Source of the DNA: an uncultured Ignavibacteria bacterium
Lineage (GTDB): Bacteria; Bacteroidota; Ignavibacteria; SZUA-365
Direction of reading: 5' to 3'
Length of the DNA stretch: 64,000 nucleotides
Assembly (NCBI GenBank): GCA_913061095.1
Contig: CAJXVM010000007.1
Span: forward strand, 62,001 to 126,000
The translations under genes and the position numbers were made by a program. Positions within the stretch are counted from its first letter, which is position 1, and every line of letters starts with the position of its first letter. This document shows positions 26,577-35,592 of the stretch, in pieces. Under the pieces are notes generated by a model. That model saw only the letters and a program-made list of their open reading frames with translations, had not been told where the DNA came from and ran no database searches.

Positions 26577-29500
26577 ATGGACGACCGTGTGACATGGCTG
26601 AGGCGCGAGCAGCGCTGGATGTATGTAACGGCGATGCTGCTGTTACTGCTCTCGCTGGTATTCGCCGGCAGGGAGTATTTTCTCCGTCATGTCAATCAGA
26701 ACTGGGAGAATCTGAACGCGGAAGTCAACCGCGGGCAGGCAGAGCTTATCGAACGCCGGTTGCAGGATCTTCTCCGGGCACTCGAGGAACAGAGCGCCGC
26801 GCTGCACGCTGAACGCCCGGAGGATCTCTACGGCGGGGAAGACGATCCCCGCCGCCGGGCGGATGCCGCACGACGTCTGAAGGAAACCGTCCCGAGCCAG
26901 CGCTGGTCGTTCGAACTTCGGGATCCCGCCGGCAGGCTTCGCGCCTTCAGCGGAGAACCCATGACAGCCGCCCCGCGCCGGTCCGATCATTCCCCCGGCA
27001 CATCACCATCCGCATTCACCGTCATCCAGCGCCTGCCCTACGTGTTCCTGACACACACGTCTGCCATTGTCAGCGGCACCGGCGATACACTCGGATCCCT
27101 GCGCGTCGGGACACCGCTCAGTACAACGGTTCCCATCAACCGCCGATTCATCGCGGAAGAAGGATCCATCGGGGACCTGGGACGCGAACTCGACCTGGAT
27201 CTCAGTTTCCACAGAGATGCGCGCACCGCGGGCCGCAGCCTCATGCTGCTGCCGTTTTCCGCAGCAGACGACACGCTCGGCTGGGTGACATTCCACACCG
27301 CAGATCGTGAAACCTATCTGCAGCAGATCATCCTGCAATTCGACCGCGTGATCGGCGTGCTGCTGATGGCTGTCTTCCTCGTGGTCTCTGTTCCCGTTTT
27401 CCGGATCTATTTCAATCTGCATCCCCTGACAGCGGCCCTGTGCATCGCCGTGCACATATGGCTGATCCGCTATCTGCTGCTGTTTCTTGACGTCGGGACG
27501 AATCTCCTCCCCGGCCCGCTGAGCGATCCCGCCTGGTTCGCCTCCACGTTCGGAGGGGGTATCACAAGCTCCCCGGGAGAACTCCTGTTCTCTCTGCTCG
27601 CGCTCGTTCTGACCATGATGTTCGTCTACCGGGTCATCCTCGGCGATCGCGGCCGCGATGTACGTCTCCTCGTGGCGCTGCTGATCTTTGTCGCGGTGTT
27701 CGCCCTCCTGCCCTTCGTGCTGAGGGGATACACCGCCTCGCTGCGCAGTTTCGTGATCGATTCGACATTCAACTACGACGACATCGCCGGCTTCCTCGAG
27801 CGCCCGATGTTTCTTCTCATGATCGCGAACGCGTTCCTGCTGTCGCTCGCACTGGGATTCGGACTGCTCGGCATGTACCTGCTGGCCAAGAAAGCGGTAT
27901 CCGCCATCGCTCCTCCCCGCCTGCGCCTGCCGCTGCTGGCGGGGGGCGTACTCCTGGGCATCGTCCTCCTTCTCGCGACAACCCACGCGCTGCTCCTTCC
28001 GCTGTGGACATACATCCTGATCGGGATGCTCTTCTGCGTTCCGCTGGTCGTTCGGGTCCCGCCGATTCACGGGTGGTCTGAATCCCTCGTCGCTCCGTTC
28101 GCCGTCACGACCGTCGTCGGTTCGGTGCTGACCATCGCTCTGTTCGGGCATTTCATGGAAGTCAAACGCAGCAGCGAAATCGAAGCAATCGCCATCGATC
28201 TCTCCCGGCCGGTGGACGGCTGGTCACAGGTACTGATGGAACAGACGCTGCAATACGTCTCGCGCAGCAGAATCGACGAACTGCCCGGCGGCAATGATCG
28301 TGATGGTCCTGACTATGAGGCGGCATTCCGCATCTGGGCGGGCTCGCCGCTGAGCCGCCGTCAGAACAACTCCGCCATTCTCCTGCTCGACTCCAGCCGC
28401 ACACTCGTCTCGCGATTCGCCGTCGGCAACGATCCCTTCCTTCTTTCGGTGCAGACCCTGTCTTCCACGATCGAAAGCACCGAGGGCATCGTGCAATCCA
28501 CCTACCGCTGGCAGGAGACACGCGGGCGCCGTTACCTTCGCGCCTACACCGACATTCCGACCGGCCGCCTTGGCACACTGACCGCGGTGGTGGTGCTCGA
28601 AGCGCTCGATCCCATGCAGATGACCCGCCAGTCCATCGATCTTCTCCGCAACACCGCATCGAATGTCAGCCTGGCACCGGAAGACAACTTCATCATCAGC
28701 CGTTTTCGCGACGGACGCGTGATCCAGACCACCGACCGCCGTCTGGAACGCAGCATCCGCCTGCCGCAGAAGGTCCGCGCGTCATTCGCGGGCGGACGGC
28801 AGACGGCCTGGAGCACACTCCCTGTCGAGGGTGACTCGCTCGATAGCTACTTCATGGCCGTCTCGGATCCGCACACCGAAGTGCTATCCATCACGCGCGG
28901 GAAATCCGTCCTGATTCTGTCGATTTATCGCGGACTCCGCATCGCCATGCTGTACCTGCTGTTCAGCAGTCTCATCCTCGTCGCCGTTGCCCTGCTCACC
29001 GGCCGTTTCCGCCGGCTGTCGCGGCTCACCTTCGCACGGAAACTGCAGCTCGCTCTGCTCGCCGTCGCGGCAATCCCGCTGCTGCTGATCTGGATCACCG
29101 GACGGGATTTTGTCCGTGACACCACCCGCCGGGAGATTGAGCAGCAGGTTGTCGAGGATCTGGACGTCCTGCGCGCGAACCTGCTCGAACGCCTGCCCGA
29201 CAGCGTGTCGGTTACCGCCCTGCCGGCTTTCGTCAGCGACCAGATCTGCCAGGAAATCCGCATCCGCTCGGGACGCGACATCAATGTGTACAGCGGGCCC
29301 GAGCTGACGGCGACGAGCAAGCCTGAACTCTACAAAGTCGGGCTGCTCAGCAATCGTCTGAACCCGCAGGCATACGTGAACATCGTTCTGCTCGGCCGCG
29401 ACGTTCATTTCGCGGCGGAACAGATCGCGGATTTCTCCTATTACGTCGGCTATCGTGCGCTGCGCGATCCCGACGGCCTGCTTTCAGCGGTGATCTCGAC

Positions 29501-30458
29501 CCCGACACTTTTTCAGCGGGGACAGATGGAAAGCGGATACGTGCGTGCCTCCGCCACGATTTTCCTCTGGATCACGATCATGGCGCTGCTTGTGTTCGCG
29601 GTGAGCAGCACGCTGGCCCGGCAGATCTCGCGTCCCCTCAAGGAGCTGCTGCGCGCCACGCGGGATATCACCGCGGGGGATCTCAACCGGCGCGTGCAGG
29701 TGCACGGTTCGGCGGAGATCGTGGATCTGATGGATTCCTTCAACACGATGACCACGCGTCTGCGCCAGAGCCAGGAGGAACTCGCCGCCGCCGAGCGTGA
29801 ACTTGCATGGAAGGAAATGGCCAAACAGGTCGCGCATGAGATCCGCAATCCCCTGACACCCATGAAGCTGGCCGTGCAGCATCTCCAGCGCGCATGGCAC
29901 GACGGCGCGGCCCAGCTCGGGGATATCATCGACAAGGTCACACGGACACTGGTGGATCAGATCGAAAGCCTCTCGCGCATCAGCGACGAGTTCTCGCGCT
30001 TCGCGCGGATGCCGAGACGTTCGACATCGGCGGTGGATGTCGCCGCGACGCTCACCGAGTCAGTCGCCCTCTTCCACAGTCACGACGAGATCATCTTCGA
30101 GACGCAGATCGACAACAATCTCCCTTCCGTACTCACGGATCGCGAGGAGCTCGCCCGCGCCTTCACGAACATCCTTCGGAACGCGGTTCAGGCCATGCCG
30201 GAGGGTGGCCGCGTGCAGGTGAAAGCCGAACGCAGCCGGAATACGATTCTCATCACCGTCGCTGACAGTGGCAGCGGTATTCCCCCGGAGCTGCTTTCGC
30301 GGATTTTCGAACCGAATTTTTCCACAAAAACCGAGGGCATGGGCCTCGGGCTCGCCATCGTCAAGAAAATCATCGACGATGCGGGCGGAAGCATCGCCAT
30401 CGACAGTACACCCGGCGAAGGAACGACCGTACGCATCAGCCTGCCCGGCGCCGAGTGA
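26577..30458 (+). CDS. Very large multi-pass NtrY-like sensor histidine kinase
   Basis: 1293 aa, about twice a usual kinase. By hydropathy: N-terminal membrane segment (14-31), extracytoplasmic domain to about 245, a block of about seven membrane helices (about 255-530), a second extracytoplasmic domain, two more helices (about 785-845), a third domain, a last helix (about 990-1010), HAMP (about 1013-1065), HisKA with AHEIRNPLTP (His1087), and HATPase_c with N-box NILRNAVQAM (from 1198), DSGSGIP and GMGLGLAIVKK. The catalytic end is complete and NtrY-like. It would autophosphorylate His1087 and signal to a response regulator, none of which is encoded nearby. 21 nt after the DUF4783 gene. Ligand unknown. 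Confidence 0.9.
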   Translation: MDDRVTWLRREQRWMYVTAMLLLLLSLVFAGREYFLRHVNQNWENLNAEVNRGQAELIERRLQDLLRALEEQSAALHAERPEDLYGGEDDPRRRADAARRLKETVPSQRWSFELRDPAGRLRAFSGEPMTAAPRRSDHSPGTSPSAFTVIQRLPYVFLTHTSAIVSGTGDTLGSLRVGTPLSTTVPINRRFIAEEGSIGDLGRELDLDLSFHRDARTAGRSLMLLPFSAADDTLGWVTFHTADRETYLQQIILQFDRVIGVLLMAVFLVVSVPVFRIYFNLHPLTAALCIAVHIWLIRYLLLFLDVGTNLLPGPLSDPAWFASTFGGGITSSPGELLFSLLALVLTMMFVYRVILGDRGRDVRLLVALLIFVAVFALLPFVLRGYTASLRSFVIDSTFNYDDIAGFLERPMFLLMIANAFLLSLALGFGLLGMYLLAKKAVSAIAPPRLRLPLLAGGVLLGIVLLLATTHALLLPLWTYILIGMLFCVPLVVRVPPIHGWSESLVAPFAVTTVVGSVLTIALFGHFMEVKRSSEIEAIAIDLSRPVDGWSQVLMEQTLQYVSRSRIDELPGGNDRDGPDYEAAFRIWAGSPLSRRQNNSAILLLDSSRTLVSRFAVGNDPFLLSVQTLSSTIESTEGIVQSTYRWQETRGRRYLRAYTDIPTGRLGTLTAVVVLEALDPMQMTRQSIDLLRNTASNVSLAPEDNFIISRFRDGRVIQTTDRRLERSIRLPQKVRASFAGGRQTAWSTLPVEGDSLDSYFMAVSDPHTEVLSITRGKSVLILSIYRGLRIAMLYLLFSSLILVAVALLTGRFRRLSRLTFARKLQLALLAVAAIPLLLIWITGRDFVRDTTRREIEQQVVEDLDVLRANLLERLPDSVSVTALPAFVSDQICQEIRIRSGRDINVYSGPELTATSKPELYKVGLLSNRLNPQAYVNIVLLGRDVHFAAEQIADFSYYVGYRALRDPDGLLSAVISTPTLFQRGQMESGYVRASATIFLWITIMALLVFAVSSTLARQISRPLKELLRATRDITAGDLNRRVQVHGSAEIVDLMDSFNTMTTRLRQSQEELAAAERELAWKEMAKQVAHEIRNPLTPMKLAVQHLQRAWHDGAAQLGDIIDKVTRTLVDQIESLSRISDEFSRFARMPRRSTSAVDVAATLTESVALFHSHDEIIFETQIDNNLPSVLTDREELARAFTNILRNAVQAMPEGGRVQVKAERSRNTILITVADSGSGIPPELLSRIFEPNFSTKTEGMGLGLAIVKKIIDDAGGSIAIDSTPGEGTTVRISLPGAE

Positions 30459-30479
30459 TCGGGATCCGGGAGTTCCGCC

Positions 30480-30510
30480 TTGCTTCTCAGCGCCTCCGTC
30501 GCTAATTTTC
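30480..30510 (+). promoter_or_regulatory. Candidate promoter of dnaX
   Basis: TTG at 30480-30482, 20-nt spacer, TAATTTTC at 30503-30510; near TTTG/TANNTTTG. dnaX starts 26 nt later. Confidence 0.35.
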
Positions 30511-30535
30511 CTAATTGAAACCAGAGACGTTGTCC

Positions 30536-32080
30536 ATGTCATTTCTCGTTACCGCAAGAAAATACCGGCCCTCCACCTTCCAGGAAGTTGTCGCTCAGGG
30601 ACATGTCGTCAACACCCTTCTCAATTCAATCACCCTTGACCGGATCGCGCATGCCTATCTGTTCACGGGTCCCCGTGGTGTCGGCAAGACCACGACGGCG
30701 CGAATTTTTGCCAAAGCGCTGAACTGTCCGAACGCGGAAAAGGGTGAGCCCTGCAATACCTGCGACACCTGCGTGGAGATTTCCCAGGGACGAAGCATGG
30801 ACGTTATCGAAATTGACGGTGCGTCGAACAACAGCGTCGACCAGATTCGCGCCATCCGCGATGCGGTGCGCTATACGCCGACGCGTGACAAGTATAAAAT
30901 GTACATCATCGATGAGATCCACATGCTGTCGAAGAGCGCCTTCAACGCGCTGCTGAAGACTCTCGAGGAACCGCCGGCACATGCGATCTTCATCTTCGCC
31001 ACCACGGAACCGCACAAGCTGCTTCCCACCGTGATCTCACGCTGCCAGCGGTATGATTTCCGGCGCATTGCGACGGATGACATTGTCGAACAGCTCAGGC
31101 ACATCTGCACAGCGGAAGAAATCGAGGCCGAGGATGCGGCGCTGTTCGCCATCGCTCGCCGTGGTGACGGCTCCATGCGCGATGCCGAAAGTATTTTTGA
31201 CCAGGTCGTCGCATTCAGCGGCACATCCCTGACGTACGATGACGTCCGCCAGGTGCTGCATTTCGTCGATCAGGATACATTTTTTCACCTGACAGATCTG
31301 ATCGTCACGAACAACAGCAGCGGGGGATTCGCCCTTGCCGAACAGGTCGTGATGAGCGGGTACGATATTCAGGATTTTCTGCAGGGTCTCGAGGAACATT
31401 TCCGCAATATGCTCGTGGTACGGTCCACGGGCGATGTGCGACTGATCGAGGCCCCGGCTGATGTGCGTGAGCGCTACATGCAGCTCGCCGAGCACTTCAG
31501 CGAAGGCGATCTTCTGCGTCTGCTGAAGATTACCGCCCAGGCCATGCAGGCCGTGCGCTACAGTCCGCAGCCTCGTCTCAAGTTCGAGGTCGCGCTGATT
31601 GACATGATCAAGATGGACAGTACCATCGAGATCAGCACCCTGCTCTCAAACCTCGGCTCGGGCGGATCTCCGCAGATCCTGCACGCAGGCGGCACGGATG
31701 GCGCGGGCAATGCCGCATCCAACCGTTCAGCCGCATCCGCTGGCACCGCCTCCGGCGCTGCCGCCTCCGGTGCTGCCGCATCCGGTACCGCCCCGGACAG
31801 GCGCGGGAATTCCCGTTCGGCCGACGCATCCGACGCGTCGGATGCCACCGAGCCCCTGCGCAGGGCCGAGAAGCGCTTCAAACAGGCGCTGCACTCCGCC
31901 TCGCTCTCCGCGGTCGCTCCGTACGGTCCTCCGCCACCGTCGCCGGAACCGCCGCAGCAGTCCCTTGGACGGGAACAGGCCGACACGCAGAACAATACGG
32001 ATGCCCCCGTGGCGTCGCCTCCTCCTATCGTACAGATGCTCATCAATGACCTCGGTGCCGTCCTCATCAAGGGATCATAA
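30536..32080 (+). CDS. dnaX: DNA polymerase III subunit gamma/tau
   Basis: 514 aa. AAA+ clamp-loader ATPase: Walker A TGPRGVGKTT (44-53), zinc module C64, C73, C76, C79 (NCPNAEKGEPCNTCDTC), Walker B YIIDEIHML, sensor ISRCQRYDFRRI, then domain III. The C-terminus (about 380-500) is Ala/Gly/Ser/Pro-rich and short, with no clear tau-type alpha-subunit-binding domain; no A-rich slippery site for programmed frameshifting is visible. It loads the beta clamp during replication. The ATG at 30536 gives the canonical MSFLVTARKYRPSTF start. ybaB and recR, frequent neighbours of dnaX, are replaced here by a HerA-like gene. Confidence 0.95.
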   Translation: MSFLVTARKYRPSTFQEVVAQGHVVNTLLNSITLDRIAHAYLFTGPRGVGKTTTARIFAKALNCPNAEKGEPCNTCDTCVEISQGRSMDVIEIDGASNNSVDQIRAIRDAVRYTPTRDKYKMYIIDEIHMLSKSAFNALLKTLEEPPAHAIFIFATTEPHKLLPTVISRCQRYDFRRIATDDIVEQLRHICTAEEIEAEDAALFAIARRGDGSMRDAESIFDQVVAFSGTSLTYDDVRQVLHFVDQDTFFHLTDLIVTNNSSGGFALAEQVVMSGYDIQDFLQGLEEHFRNMLVVRSTGDVRLIEAPADVRERYMQLAEHFSEGDLLRLLKITAQAMQAVRYSPQPRLKFEVALIDMIKMDSTIEISTLLSNLGSGGSPQILHAGGTDGAGNAASNRSAASAGTASGAAASGAAASGTAPDRRGNSRSADASDASDATEPLRRAEKRFKQALHSASLSAVAPYGPPPPSPEPPQQSLGREQADTQNNTDAPVASPPPIVQMLINDLGAVLIKGS

Positions 32081-32151
32081 GACACACGGCCCGGCCGAAG
32101 GCTCCGCTCTTCCAGAGCAACTGAATCTGCATTTTCACAAGAGATTATCAC

Positions 32152-34686
32152 ATGTTCATCAGCAGTATTTCCGGTGCGGTCACCGACCTCACCCCGAACA
32201 ACCAGACCCGCTTCCAGTGCACGGTCACCCTTTCCGTCCCACAGGAAGAATTCACGGCAATCGAACCCGGACGCCTGATCGCGGCGGAAAACGTCTACCA
32301 CGCTGCACGTTCCAAGCGCTACACGATTCTGCAGATCGTGGACGTGTTCCCAACCCCGGATGAGCAGAAGACAGCGAAGAAAACCCACATTTCGCTGCGC
32401 TGCACCGCCACGCCGATCGGCCAGGAGCTGCGCTACAAAAACGCCCGCACCGGACCGGAGATCTACAGTGAAGACACCTTCCCCGCCTACGACGGGAAGA
32501 TCGAGGTGCTCGATGACGACATGACCCGTGCCGTCATCCATCACATCGCGCCGGAAAGCCGCCTGCAGGAAAACGGCTCACGCATCGACATCGGTCATTA
32601 CCGCAGTAATCCCGAGGTCAATGTCGGACTCGACGCGGTCACACTGCTGCGCGGCAACGCCGCTGTACTCAGTGCCCGCCCGCGGGCCCGCACGACGATC
32701 GTCAATACGCTCATCCAGTCACTGCTTCAGGATACTGAACATCCGGTGCATATCGTCTACTGCGATGTCAACAACCTCGGCACGCTCTCCCTCGCCCCGC
32801 TCATCTCGAACTTTGAGCGCGCGGGCATTCTCGGACTGAACGACAAATTCATTCCGTCGAGCGTGTTCAATTCCATGCGCAATCCGGGCGACCGCTCGGC
32901 GCACAAGCGCGCCGTGCTGGATTACCTCGACATGATGATCCTGCCCTCCGTGCTCGAACAGCGCCGCCATGACTTCAGCTATGCCATCTCCAGCTGGCTG
33001 CGCGATCACCGCATCGCGATCTTCCGGCCGCATGAGCAGAAGGTGGACGAGTTCATCAATGAAATCCGTGTCGATATTCTCGACGGCGTCGAGGAGGATG
33101 CGGAGGAATACATATCCGAGCTCATGCAGGGCATCGCCGAGACCTACCGCGGGGAGCGCTTTACCGAGAAAAACACGCGCGACATGCTCGACATGGTCGA
33201 TGAATTCAGCCAGGAATCGAAAAGTCATTCCGCGCGGCGGACGCTCTACGATCTCAAGGCGGAAATCGAGTCCGTGTACGAAACCTACTCGAAAGACATC
33301 CCCGCCGCGGCGCGAAAATCCATCCCGGACATCGTCTCCCAGCTCAACGACGACAGCAGTTCCAGTCTGCTCGTCGTGCAGGGCCAGAAGACCACCGATA
33401 TTCTGCGATTCATCGGCACACTTTCGCAGACCCTGATCGAGGAACGTCTCAAGCGCCTGAAAATTCGCGTACCCGTCCTGTTCATCTTCAACAACGTCGA
33501 CGACTACGTGGGACGCAACGGTGCGGCAACACGCGAGCCCGGCTCCGACCGGTTCAACGACACCATTCAGACGCTGCTGACAAACGGACGGCGACACGGA
33601 CTCGGATTCTGTCTGACACTGGAAAACGCGGTGTCTCTCGATCGCATGCTCGCCAGCCGTGTCCAGAACTACTTTATCGGCCCGATTACGTTCGTCAACG
33701 AGCCCGCCCGCATTGCCGATCTGCTGAACCTCTCCGAGGAGCTGCTGCATCCGGCCGTGCGCTACGAGGATGGAGATTTCCTCTTCACCTCCGCTGAATC
33801 GCCCTATCACCGCCGCGTTCCGCTGCCGGTGGTGGCGCAGAAGAACAGCGAAGTAATCCATCAGTTCCTCGATGAACTCCGTGTCGAGCAGGAACGACGA
33901 CGCCAGGAATACATGGCGCAGGAGGAAGAGCGGCGCAAGCGTCAGGAGGAAGAACGCAAGCGCCAGGAGGAGGAACGCAAGCGTCAGGAGGAAGAGCGGA
34001 AGCGTCAGGAGGAGGAACGCAAGCGCCAGGAGGATGAGCGCAAGAAGGAAGAGGCGGCCAAAGCGGAATCCCCCGATGATGCGGATGAGCAGGGAGAGGA
34101 TACGGCCGAGGAAAGCAGGGAAAAGGAAAAACCGACGACGCGCACGCGCAGAAAGCGCGGGGGACGCCGCTCGAAGTCCACTTCGAAAGATACTGCCGAG
34201 GCGAAGGACGTCAGCGAGAAAGACACACCGGAAGAATCCTCCGGGAAGGCTGATGACGCATCTGACGGGAACGCGGAACATGTCGAGGCACAGGGTGTGG
34301 ACGATGCCAAAAAGGAGCAGGAAGAGAAGGATACCAAGAAACCCGCCGCACGCAAGACCTCCCGTGGCCGCCGTGGGGGCCGGGGACGCAAATCCCCCGC
34401 GAAGTCGGACAACAGCTCGACTGATGATTCCGGCAAGAACGATCCCCAGCAGGGAACGGCATCCGCCGGCAAAGATGATGCGGAATCCGGCCTGAAGATC
34501 GAGGAATTCGATCCGAATGCTGGAAAGAGCAATTCAGACAAGGACAAAAAAGACGATGACGGCAATCCGCCCGCAAATGCCAAAGCCGCGGACACAGATC
34601 CGGAAAAGAAGCCCCGCCGCTCAACTCGACGCCGCAGCACCCGTTCGAAAAAATCCTCATCGACGAAAAAGAAAGGAGAGGAATAG
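32152..34686 (+). CDS. HerA-like protein with degenerate ATPase motifs, coiled coil and charged tail
   Basis: 844 aa, not a named family to me. Residues 1-70 resemble a HAS-barrel (ISGAVTDLTPNNQTRFQCTVTL ... IEPGRLIAAEN ... YTILQIVDVF). RIDIGHYRSNPEVNVGLDAVTLLRGNAAVLSARPRARTT (to about 182) aligns by eye with the HerA strand leading into the P-loop, but the GxTGSGKS motif is replaced by SARPRARTT (174-182). VPVLFIFNNVDDYV (440-453) sits where Walker B would be, with NN in place of DE. GRRHGLGFCLTLENAVSLDRMLASRVQNYFIGPITFVNEPARIADLL matches the later HerA motif. Residues 590-632 are a (QEEERKR)n coiled coil, then about 200 Lys/Arg/Ser/Asp/Glu-rich residues. Between dnaX and exonuclease III (3 nt gap), so probably DNA-related; possibly a non-catalytic HerA relative. 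Confidence 0.7.
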   Translation: MFISSISGAVTDLTPNNQTRFQCTVTLSVPQEEFTAIEPGRLIAAENVYHAARSKRYTILQIVDVFPTPDEQKTAKKTHISLRCTATPIGQELRYKNARTGPEIYSEDTFPAYDGKIEVLDDDMTRAVIHHIAPESRLQENGSRIDIGHYRSNPEVNVGLDAVTLLRGNAAVLSARPRARTTIVNTLIQSLLQDTEHPVHIVYCDVNNLGTLSLAPLISNFERAGILGLNDKFIPSSVFNSMRNPGDRSAHKRAVLDYLDMMILPSVLEQRRHDFSYAISSWLRDHRIAIFRPHEQKVDEFINEIRVDILDGVEEDAEEYISELMQGIAETYRGERFTEKNTRDMLDMVDEFSQESKSHSARRTLYDLKAEIESVYETYSKDIPAAARKSIPDIVSQLNDDSSSSLLVVQGQKTTDILRFIGTLSQTLIEERLKRLKIRVPVLFIFNNVDDYVGRNGAATREPGSDRFNDTIQTLLTNGRRHGLGFCLTLENAVSLDRMLASRVQNYFIGPITFVNEPARIADLLNLSEELLHPAVRYEDGDFLFTSAESPYHRRVPLPVVAQKNSEVIHQFLDELRVEQERRRQEYMAQEEERRKRQEEERKRQEEERKRQEEERKRQEEERKRQEDERKKEEAAKAESPDDADEQGEDTAEESREKEKPTTRTRRKRGGRRSKSTSKDTAEAKDVSEKDTPEESSGKADDASDGNAEHVEAQGVDDAKKEQEEKDTKKPAARKTSRGRRGGRGRKSPAKSDNSSTDDSGKNDPQQGTASAGKDDAESGLKIEEFDPNAGKSNSDKDKKDDDGNPPANAKAADTDPEKKPRRSTRRRSTRSKKSSSTKKKGEE
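33919..34047 (+). repeat. Tandem 21-nt repeat encoding the QEEERKR coiled coil
   Basis: One 24-nt and five 21-nt units beginning CAGGAGGA(A/G)GA, in frame, encoding QEEERRKR and then (QEEERKR)4 QEDERKK. Silent third-base differences show it is not a recent perfect expansion. Confidence 0.85.
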
Positions 34687-34689
34687 CGC

Positions 34690-35475
34690 ATGCGTCTTGT
34701 TTCGTGGAATGTCAACGGCATTCGCGCCATCGCAAAGAAGAATTTTTTCGACTATCTCGAGGACGAATCCCCTGACATTCTCTGCCTGCAGGAGACCAAG
34801 GCGCACGAGGATCAGCTTGACGAAACCCTGCTGACGCCGCCGGGATACTTCACGCACTGGCATTCCGGCGAGCGCCGGGGGTACAGCAGTGTGGCGACGT
34901 TTTCGAAAAAGCGTCCGACCGCGGTGCGCAGGGGAACGGACATCATTCCGATGGACACCGAGGGACGCGTGCTTCGCACGGATTTCCCGCAGTTCGCGCT
35001 GTACAATATTTACTTCCCAAACGGGGGACGGGGCGAGGAGCGTCTGCGTTTCAAATTGGATTTCTACGACCAGATCCTCGAACACTTCGAGGAGGAGCGC
35101 AAAAAGGAGCTCCCGCTGATCATCTGCGGCGACGTCAACACCGCCCATCACGAAATCGATCTCAAGAACCCGAAGCAGAACGAGAAGACCTCCGGGTTCA
35201 TGCCCATCGAGCGCGCCTGGCTCGACCGCATCACCGATCTGGGATACATCGACACGTTCCGCCATTTCCATCCCGATGCGGCGGATCAGTATTCCTGGTG
35301 GGACATGCGCACGCGGGCGCGCGATCGCAACGCCGGCTGGCGCATCGATTACTTCATCGTCACCCCCGACCTGATCGATTACTGCAGGGACGCCTCCATC
35401 CAGATGGATGTCATGGGATCGGATCACGCACCCGTCATCCTCGATCTCAAGCGCACCCTCCCGAAACGGATGTAA
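34690..35475 (+). CDS. xth: Exodeoxyribonuclease III (AP endonuclease)
   Basis: 261 aa, full length. MRLVSWNVNGIRAI at the start, LCLQETKA with the metal-binding Glu, YNIYFPNGG, ICGDVNTAH, and WRIDYFIVTP plus MGSDHAPVILDL at the end: all catalytic motifs of the ExoIII/APE1 family. It incises abasic sites and degrades 3' ends in base excision repair. Starts 3 nt after the HerA-like stop, so the two are almost certainly translated from one mRNA. Confidence 0.96.
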   Translation: MRLVSWNVNGIRAIAKKNFFDYLEDESPDILCLQETKAHEDQLDETLLTPPGYFTHWHSGERRGYSSVATFSKKRPTAVRRGTDIIPMDTEGRVLRTDFPQFALYNIYFPNGGRGEERLRFKLDFYDQILEHFEEERKKELPLIICGDVNTAHHEIDLKNPKQNEKTSGFMPIERAWLDRITDLGYIDTFRHFHPDAADQYSWWDMRTRARDRNAGWRIDYFIVTPDLIDYCRDASIQMDVMGSDHAPVILDLKRTLPKRM

Positions 35476-35507
35476 CTGCCGGTTTCGATGAATCCAGCGA
35501 ACCGGGA

Positions 35508-35534
35508 CAGGGCCGAGCCAATGGCTCGGCCCTG
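35508..35534. repeat. Perfect hairpin, GGCCGAGCC family (copy 1)
   Basis: CAGGGCCGAGCC-AAT-GGCTCGGCCCTG, 12-bp perfect stem in the gap between convergent genes. It could terminate transcription but has no T-run, and it shares its core with copy 2 26 nt on. Confidence 0.7.
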
Positions 35535-35559
35535 CTGATTATGGCGGGTTCCGGAACCA

Positions 35560-35584
35560 GGCCGAGCCGCTGGCTCGGCCCTAC
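35560..35584 (-). repeat. Hairpin, GGCCGAGCC family (copy 2), REP-like with GTAG head
   Basis: On the minus strand it reads GTAGGGCCGAGCC-AGC-GGCTCGGCC, i.e. a GTAG head followed by a palindrome, the layout of REP sequences. Compare the 48352-48438 pair. Confidence 0.55.
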
Positions 35585-35592
35585 AGTCGATC

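Noticed and set aside
30536-32080. Programmed frameshift in dnaX
   Set aside because: No A-rich slippery heptamer or following stem-loop found in the coding region; the single product is full length.
32719-34281. 520-aa minus-strand ORF antisense to the HerA-like gene
   Set aside because: Leu/Phe repeats are the antisense of the QEEERKR repeat; no independent support.
35480-35592. Remnant of a sorting domain after the LamG stop
   Set aside because: No NYPNPF-like codons in any minus-strand frame of the 117-nt gap, which is filled by two hairpins.
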